Shown here piece after piece: positions 59,083 to 64,000 of a stretch of DNA of 64,000 bases. Source of the stretch: Streptococcus suis. GTDB lineage: Bacteria; Bacillota; Bacilli; Lactobacillales; Streptococcaceae. The stretch is from assembly GCF_902702775.1 (NCBI RefSeq), contig NZ_LR738724.1:1364001-1428000 (forward strand), read 5' to 3'. Below the pieces are notes generated by a model. The model was not told the origin of the DNA and did not search any database. It worked only from the letters and a program-made list of their open reading frames with translations. Position 1 is the first letter of the stretch; each line of letters starts with the position of its first letter. The translations under genes were made by a program, and so were the position numbers.

Positions 59083-60084
59083 TTATTGACCTGAAGAACT
59101 AGAAGATTCTGTTGTTGAAGAAGAGCTTTCAGTCGACGAAGAGCTACTTTCCGTTGATGAAGAACTGCTTTCTTCTGTTGTCACATATTGTGAAAGAAGA
59201 TTTTGGAAGGCACTGTCTTTAACCTTAACGTTTGCTTTTTGGAGCGCTTCTTTCAGCACAGTAGCAACAAACGATGAATCACTTTGCTTTTGCGCCAAAA
59301 TAATTTCTTTCAACTTATCCTTGTAGTCTTCCCATTTGGCAGATTTTTCTGACTTCGCTTCCAGTTTTACAACATAGTAGCTAGTAGTATAAGTTTTTAA
59401 GTCAACTGCAGAAACAATTGAAGTTCCTACTTGACCTGCATCCAAGGCAAAGACCGCTTTTTGAACTTCTGTAGGAACAGTTGTTGAAGTTGAATCGAAT
59501 TTAACTTCGCCTCCATTGTCTTTTGTAGCAGTATCCGTAGAATTGTCTTTTGCCAATTGAGCAAAATCTGCACCTTCAGCTTGTGCTGCAGCTAAAACTT
59601 CTTTTGCTTTTGCTTCGTCTGTCAATTTAATGATACGTGCAGTCACTTCTGGTGTATAAGCGTCATAAGCCGCCTTGTAGTTCTCATCGGTCAATTCCTT
59701 CTCAGCAGCCTGTTTTACAGCATACTCAACTAATTTATTAGTACGGATTTGTTCTTTGTAAGTTTCTTGAGTCAAGCCAGCTGAAGAAAGAGCTGTTGCA
59801 AATGAATCACCATATTGCTCTGCCATTTTGTTATAAGCCTCGTCGACTTCTTTCGCAGTCACTTTGTCACCATACTGCTCTTCAAATACATTACTAATAA
59901 TCATTGACAATAGAACTTGTTGAGCTTGAGAGTTTGTTTTTACCTTCTCATAAAACTCAGACACAGTAATCGTGTTGCCTTTCATCGTAATGATATCTTT
60001 ATCAGCTGCATTGGAACAAGCAGCGAGTGTTACCGCAGCAAAGAGTGTTACTGCTCCCGCGAGAATTTTTTTAGTTTGCTTCAT
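59083..60084 (-). CDS. prsA: Foldase lipoprotein PrsA
   Basis: This 333-residue exported lipoprotein has a signal peptide with lipobox TLAAC (Cys23). A helical chaperone domain and a parvulin-type peptidyl-prolyl isomerase domain (about 145-245, EVTARIIKLTDEAKAKEVL..ADFAQLAKDNSTD) follow. It helps secreted proteins fold outside the membrane. The last 35 residues are an unusual Ser/Thr/Glu low-complexity tail made of SSSSSTE-like units. AAGGAGAG lies upstream. Its stop is 14 bp before the T-box leader. Confidence 0.93.
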   Translation of the reverse strand: MKQTKKILAGAVTLFAAVTLAACSNAADKDIITMKGNTITVSEFYEKVKTNSQAQQVLLSMIISNVFEEQYGDKVTAKEVDEAYNKMAEQYGDSFATALSSAGLTQETYKEQIRTNKLVEYAVKQAAEKELTDENYKAAYDAYTPEVTARIIKLTDEAKAKEVLAAAQAEGADFAQLAKDNSTDTATKDNGGEVKFDSTSTTVPTEVQKAVFALDAGQVGTSIVSAVDLKTYTTSYYVVKLEAKSEKSAKWEDYKDKLKEIILAQKQSDSSFVATVLKEALQKANVKVKDSAFQNLLSQYVTTEESSSSSTESSSSSTESSSSTTESSSSSGQ

Positions 60085-60119
60085 TTAAAGACTCTCTCCT
60101 TTTTTTCGTTAACCCTTTC

Positions 60120-60128
60120 ATTATAACA
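60120..60128 (-). promoter_or_regulatory. prsA promoter (extended -10)
   Basis: On the minus strand TGTTATAAT, about 35 bp before the prsA ATG. Confidence 0.6.
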
Positions 60129-60146
60129 CAAAAGCTTAAAAACTTC

Positions 60147-60866
60147 TTAAATTTCTGTATGTTTTAAGTCAACATTTTCCCTATTTTTTCTCAACATAAG
60201 GAGACCGTCACTCATGGAAACAAGACTAGCAGTCACATCTGGATTATCCAAAGTCGCATCGAATAAACGTTGCAATCCTTTGTAAATAGTGCGCTGCCCT
60301 CTTCTGACATCCTTGATGTCCTTGGCAACATCTCCTCCTTGGAAGATGTCATCCAAAATGATTAAACCGCCTACTTTGACCTTTTTCAAGACTTCTGGTA
60401 AAAATACAATATATTTTGATTTAGCAGAATCCATGAAAACAAAATCATATGTGTTATCTGGTAAAGTCGGAAGAATATCCATGGCTTCCCCTTCCAGCAA
60501 TTCAATCTGCTGGCGCTGATCATATTTGGCAAAGTTTTCCTTTGCAAAGCCAATCATTTCTTCATTTCGATCAATCGTTGTAATCTTCGAATGCGGGCTA
60601 TTATCAGCCATCAGTAACGCAGAGAAGCCAATAGCAGTTCCAATTTCTAAAATACGTTTAGGTTGGAGTGTCTGCATTAGTAAGCGGAAATAGGCTACCG
60701 TTTCATGAGGGATGACTGGAATATTTTCTTGACGAGCAAACTCTTCCAGTTCTTTCAAAAAACCTGTATTTTGCGCCTGACGTGTTCGCATAAAATCCAC
60801 AATTTCTTCCTTGACAACTGGACGGCGCATATTGTGATTTGCGTTTTTACTATATGATTCGACCAT
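60147..60866 (-). CDS. O-methyltransferase family 3 protein
   Basis: This 239-residue SAM-dependent methyltransferase is of the catechol-O-methyltransferase-like type. The SAM motif ILEIGTAIGFSALLMA (about 62-77), FVFMDSAKSKY (about 130) and LIILDDIFQGG (about 153) are visible. In Bacillus, the relative TrmR modifies a wobble-uridine of tRNA; this may be the same activity. I chose the ATG at 60866 (MVESYSKNANHNMRRP). It is seven bases after an extended -10 TGATATAAT, which leaves no room for a ribosome site. Confidence 0.82.
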   Translation of the reverse strand: MVESYSKNANHNMRRPVVKEEIVDFMRTRQAQNTGFLKELEEFARQENIPVIPHETVAYFRLLMQTLQPKRILEIGTAIGFSALLMADNSPHSKITTIDRNEEMIGFAKENFAKYDQRQQIELLEGEAMDILPTLPDNTYDFVFMDSAKSKYIVFLPEVLKKVKVGGLIILDDIFQGGDVAKDIKDVRRGQRTIYKGLQRLFDATLDNPDVTASLVSMSDGLLMLRKNRENVDLKHTEI

Positions 60867-60873
60867 AGAATCC

Positions 60874-60882
60874 ATTATATCA
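60874..60882 (-). promoter_or_regulatory. Extended -10 promoter directly upstream of the O-methyltransferase gene
   Basis: On the minus strand TGATATAAT, separated by seven bases from the chosen ATG at 60866. An upstream in-frame start would place the promoter inside the coding region. Confidence 0.55.
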
Positions 60883-60940
60883 TAAGCCGACAAGATTTTC
60901 TTCCTCAACACACTAAAAGGTAGGTTTCCCCACCTTTTCT

Positions 60941-61489
60941 TTACATATTTTTGGCGTAATCAATTCGATACCCTAAATTTCCAGCTAGTTCTTGAAGTCG
61001 AACAAAAGTCGCTTGCTTACTGAAAAAGAGATAGTAACTATCCGTGTCCATATCCACTGCCCCTAGACAAAAGTTTTCATCAAGATATTTGCTATCAACG
61101 ACTCTTGCCCATTCTGAAATAGAGGCAGCTGGATTTAATCCATCTGAATCCAATTTGAGAGAAATCCCTGCATTGCGGACTTGATGAAGACGGTCAAAAA
61201 AGTAGATAAAATCTTCAAGATTATCCTTATAATCACGCACACAAATATAATTAAAATGCTCTAGTAATTTTATCAAGATTAACCAAAGATTTTCCTTTTC
61301 AGACTCCCCAACACGGTCCAAGAAATCATCGAATGAATCTGGTTCTAGGATGCGTTCGATAGAGTCTAGAATCTGATTCGGATCACTAGCAAAAACCACA
61401 TCTCTAAGTTGGAGAAATAGCTCCCTGTCACCATTTGACATGAGGTCCGCCAGTTCAAAAATGTCCTGTAGCTGTTCTTCCGTTAACAT
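60941..61489 (-). CDS. Hypothetical protein, DUF6630-like
   Basis: This 182-residue acidic soluble protein has a helical N-terminal half (ELFLQLRDVVFASDPNQIL) and a C-terminal half with WARVVDSKYLDENFCLGAVDMDTDSYYLF. It resembles DUF6630-type immunity-like or hypothetical proteins, but I am not certain. GGAGG lies before the ATG. It is part of the pepF transcript by spacing (11 bp after the gene upstream). Confidence 0.6.
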   Translation of the reverse strand: MLTEEQLQDIFELADLMSNGDRELFLQLRDVVFASDPNQILDSIERILEPDSFDDFLDRVGESEKENLWLILIKLLEHFNYICVRDYKDNLEDFIYFFDRLHQVRNAGISLKLDSDGLNPAASISEWARVVDSKYLDENFCLGAVDMDTDSYYLFFSKQATFVRLQELAGNLGYRIDYAKNM

Positions 61490-61499
61490 AATACCTCCA

Positions 61500-61946
61500 T
61501 TATGAATTTGAAAAATCCCATCTTATATGCGGTGCTACTTGCTCTAAAAAATGGTAAATATCATTAAAATCTGCACCATCAAGCTTATTCAAATTGACGA
61601 CTGCAAGTAGTGCTCCCTTATTTCCTACGATTCGCAAACGTTTCGACTGATAGCCACGATAGACAGGAGAAACGATGTATCGAATCTCCGCAATCTCTTC
61701 TAACGAATGGCGCTGATAGTCTCCTCCTGCTCTGCTTTGATATTCTAAATACTCCTCATTCAAGACAAAGACAGCTCCCTGTTTGCGCAAGAAATAAGCA
61801 TATAATGCTGACGGAATATTCAGCAATAAATAACACAATCCTGAAACCACTGCTGGTTCCGGCTTTGTCATTAAGCCAATTCCAATCAAGACCAAACCAA
61901 TACTGACTGCAACTGGTACCACAATCGAACGTTTATAGGAAATCAT
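61500..61946 (-). CDS. Membrane protein with PH-like C-terminal domain
   Basis: This 148-residue protein has two N-terminal helices (about 8-26 and 32-52). A cytosolic beta-rich domain follows (FVLNEEYLEYQSRAGGDYQRHSLEEIAEIRYI) resembling the YcxB/PH-like domains. The start is the ATG at 61946, one base after the pepF stop, so it depends on pepF translation. Function unknown. Confidence 0.65.
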   Translation of the reverse strand: MISYKRSIVVPVAVSIGLVLIGIGLMTKPEPAVVSGLCYLLLNIPSALYAYFLRKQGAVFVLNEEYLEYQSRAGGDYQRHSLEEIAEIRYIVSPVYRGYQSKRLRIVGNKGALLAVVNLNKLDGADFNDIYHFLEQVAPHIRWDFSNS

Positions 61947-61947
61947 A

Positions 61948-63750
61948 TTAGAGGTGCACACCTTTCTCAACGAGAGCTTCTAATTCTTCCAAACGAGCTT
62001 CAAATACCTTGAAAGCATCGTTGAGGTAATCTTCCTTGGTCATGTCTACACCAGCTTTTGCAATGACATTGAGTGAGTAGTCTGAGCTACCAGCCTTCAA
62101 GTAGTTAAGATAGTTTTCTTTGTCTTCTGGACTACCATTGACAATTTTGTTTGCAAGAGCTGATGCTGCCGCAAAACCTGTCGCATATTGATAGACATAG
62201 AAATTGTAATAGAAGTGTGGAATGCGAGCCCACTCAAACTGGATTTCTGGATTTTCTTCTGCAGAAAGTCCGTAGTATTTCTCGTTTGTCTGACCGTACA
62301 ATTCATTGAGGAAATCAGCCGTCAAGACTTGACCTTCCTGGTCTGCCTTATAGATAGCCTGTTCAAACTCGGCAAATTGGGTCTGGCGGAAGACTGTACC
62401 ACGGAAACCATCTAGATAGTGATTGAGAATAGCAAAGCGTTCCTTGTCATCTTCTACTTCTGCCAAGAGTTTTTCTGTCAAAAGATTTTCATTGGTCGTT
62501 GAAGCAATTTCAGCCAAGAATAGGGAATAATGTCCATAGACATAGGGTTGAGTCTTACGAGTCAACATAGAATGGAGAGAATGCCCTGTTTCATGGATAA
62601 GAGTGTACATGTTATCCAAGTTATCCTGCCAGTTGAGAAGCATGAAGGCGTTGGTGTCGTAAGCACCTCCTGAGTATGCTCCTGAGCGTTTTCCTTCATT
62701 AACGTGGACATCAATCCAGCGGTTTTCGAAGGCTTCTTTTACAATAGCCGAATAATCCTCACCGAAAATTTCCAAGGTTTCTTGGCATTTCTTGAGTGCA
62801 TCTTCATAAGAAATCTTGGTACTGAAATCTGACAATGGCGTGTACATATCATACATCTTCAAGTCATCAATACCCAAGAGTTTCTTACGCAAATTGATAT
62901 AACGGTGCAAGAGCGGAAGGTGCTTGTTGACTGCCGCTACCAATGTATCGTAAACGGATTCTGGAATGAAATTAGCTGCAAGTGATGCGTGACGGGCTGA
63001 ATCGTACTTCCGCAAACGAGCTTTCAGGTTATTGACCTTGACATTAGACTGCAAAGTCTTAGCATAGGTATGCTGGAACTGCTCGTAGGTACCGTACATA
63101 GCCTCATATGCTTCTTGGCGGACGTCACGGTTTTTAGACTCCATAAAGTGAATGTAGTTACCGTGTGAAAGGGGCACCAAGTGACCGTCCTCATCTGCGA
63201 TTTCTGGGAAACGCAGGCTGGCATTGTCCAAGACTGAGAAGGTTTCAGCAGGTGATTCGAAAATCTCGCTGGTCGCTGCCAATACTTCTTCCACCTCTTG
63301 TGACAGGACATGGTCCTTAGCCGCTAAAAGTTTTTCAAATTGGTGGCTGTACTGAACAAGAGCTGGCTCCTCTGCCTTAAAGGCCTCCAACTGCTCTTCA
63401 GTAATGGCCATAAACTCAGGCTCATAGAAGGCAAAAGCCTGTGAAAAGACCGAATACAAGCCCATGGCTTTAGCTTGAAATTCCTGGTATTTGCCTTCAC
63501 GAGTATCTTGGTCGTTCTTCATAGACGCATAGACATAGAGTTTTTCAATGCGACGCATAAGACCAAGTTGCGTTTCGCTGATTGTCAAAAGGCTCTTCGC
63601 TGAGTCGAGCAAGTGACCTGCAAATTCTTTTGTTTTTTCAGTTTCAGCTTGTAAATCTGCAAGTTCTGCTTCCCAGGCTTCATCTGTTGGGAAAATAGTG
63701 GTCAAGTCCCACTGGTATTTTTCTTCAATTTCGTAACGTTGTTTAGACAT
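61948..63750 (-). CDS. pepF: Oligoendopeptidase F
   Basis: This 600-residue cytoplasmic M3B zinc peptidase cleaves oligopeptides of about 7-17 residues. The zinc motif [14 protein letters not shown] (HExxH, about residue 387) and the second ligand region [16 protein letters not shown] about 25 residues later are intact. Length is standard for PepF/PepB. GGAGG lies before the ATG. It is the first gene of a transcript with the PH-like and DUF6630-like genes. Confidence 0.95.
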   Translation of the reverse strand: MSKQRYEIEEKYQWDLTTIFPTDEAWEAELADLQAETEKTKEFAGHLLDSAKSLLTISETQLGLMRRIEKLYVYASMKNDQDTREGKYQEFQAKAMGLYSVFSQAFAFYEPEFMAITEEQLEAFKAEEPALVQYSHQFEKLLAAKDHVLSQEVEEVLAATSEIFESPAETFSVLDNASLRFPEIADEDGHLVPLSHGNYIHFMESKNRDVRQEAYEAMYGTYEQFQHTYAKTLQSNVKVNNLKARLRKYDSARHASLAANFIPESVYDTLVAAVNKHLPLLHRYINLRKKLLGIDDLKMYDMYTPLSDFSTKISYEDALKKCQETLEIFGEDYSAIVKEAFENRWIDVHVNEGKRSGAYSGGAYDTNAFMLLNWQDNLDNMYTLIHETGHSLHSMLTRKTQPYVYGHYSLFLAEIASTTNENLLTEKLLAEVEDDKERFAILNHYLDGFRGTVFRQTQFAEFEQAIYKADQEGQVLTADFLNELYGQTNEKYYGLSAEENPEIQFEWARIPHFYYNFYVYQYATGFAAASALANKIVNGSPEDKENYLNYLKAGSSDYSLNVIAKAGVDMTKEDYLNDAFKVFEARLEELEALVEKGVHL

Positions 63751-63782
63751 AATTAATCCTCCGTATCCTTTATTCTAACATA

Positions 63783-63815
63783 AAAAATCCCCTCTTTCCA
63801 TAGGAAAGTGAGGGC
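63783..63815 (-). terminator. Terminator upstream of pepF
   Basis: On the minus strand CCCTC-A-CTTTCC pairs with GGAAAG-A-GGGG around TAT, then ATTTTTTA. It probably ends a transcript arriving from beyond the right edge. From here to 64000 I see no gene or recognised element; a 35-codon minus-strand frame there is not convincing. Confidence 0.78.
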
Positions 63816-64000
63816 TTATTGGTTACTATTCAACTGGAAAATAGTTTTTGGCATTCGCTATAGCAAGTCGCCACTAGGATAATAAAGTCTACAACCCTCA
63901 CCAACAGTAGCATGACTAACATAAAATAACGAACATATTTTCAAAAGCAATATATACACCTCCATCAGCTATCTCTATTTACATTGGTTTTCTATAAATT

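Noticed and set aside
59061-59110. A dedicated promoter for the T-box leader within the end of prsA
   Set aside because: TTGACG is present but no -10 at correct spacing fits without overlapping stem I; transcription could also come from prsA.
63815-64000. A 35-codon minus-strand frame (MEVYILLLKIC...) with GGAGG inside it
   Set aside because: No conserved pattern recognised, the site lies within the frame rather than before it, and the region touches the window edge.

Overview
The window reads as chromosomal DNA of a low-GC Gram-positive coccus of the genus Streptococcus, most like S. suis. This is inferred from gene content and protein similarity: the murA-epuA-endA neighbourhood, an F-type ATPase operon starting with atpE, ptsH-ptsI, a short TCA branch acnA-gltA-icd, nrdHEF, a DUF1846 protein, PrsA and PepF. 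No search was run. Most housekeeping genes (atp, ligA, ftsY, smc, rnc, ptsHI, alaS) lie on the minus strand, which suggests that this is the leading strand here. I saw no rRNA, tRNA, CRISPR array, prophage or intact insertion sequence.

Region by region. 1-7.8 kb is a glucuronide/glucuronate regulon in two minus-strand transcripts: GPH symporter-kdgK-uidA-gntR and kdgA-uxaC-uxuA (cut by the window edge). Each starts at a sigma-A promoter whose -35/-10 spacer is filled by the same near-palindrome, with a cre-like site downstream. Glucuronides are imported, hydrolysed by UidA, isomerised by UxaC, dehydrated by UxuA to KDG, phosphorylated by KdgK and cleaved by KdgA. The fructuronate reductase step is not in the window. 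7.9-20 kb holds endA, epuA, murA, a DUF1146 gene, the eight-gene ATP synthase operon, a lipid kinase gene and ligA. 20-25 kb is on the plus strand: a small protein, a permease pair, zwf, a DNA alkylation repair protein and a GNAT acetyltransferase. 25-32.2 kb is ftsY, two HAD phosphatases, smc and rnc.

32.3-39 kb is more accessory: an acyltransferase-3 membrane protein ending inside a MITE-like repeat, an ArsR-type regulator with two tandemly duplicated MFS exporters, and a DUF1846 gene behind an attenuator-like leader. 39-46.2 kb has ptsHI and icd-gltA-acnA, which make 2-oxoglutarate. The IDH carries residues typical of NAD rather than NADP use. 46.5-50.5 kb is class Ib ribonucleotide reductase: nrdH-nrdE behind paired NrdR boxes, then a hairpin-rich duplicated repeat, then nrdF with its own promoter.

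50.5-55.4 kb is the most unusual stretch. At least thirteen closely packed minus-strand genes nearly all encode membrane proteins: two CPBP (CAAX-type) proteases, a DUF3267 zincin-like protein, an XRE regulator with DUF3169 and DUF3278 partners, and several tiny hydrophobic proteins, including a 34-residue glycine-zipper peptide and a 24-residue peptide that are easy to miss. They sit behind one promoter overlapped by inverted TTTTGACA/TGTCAAAA repeats. 55.5-64 kb carries alaS, a LURP-one gene behind an alanine-type T-box leader, prsA, an O-methyltransferase, two poorly characterised genes and pepF.
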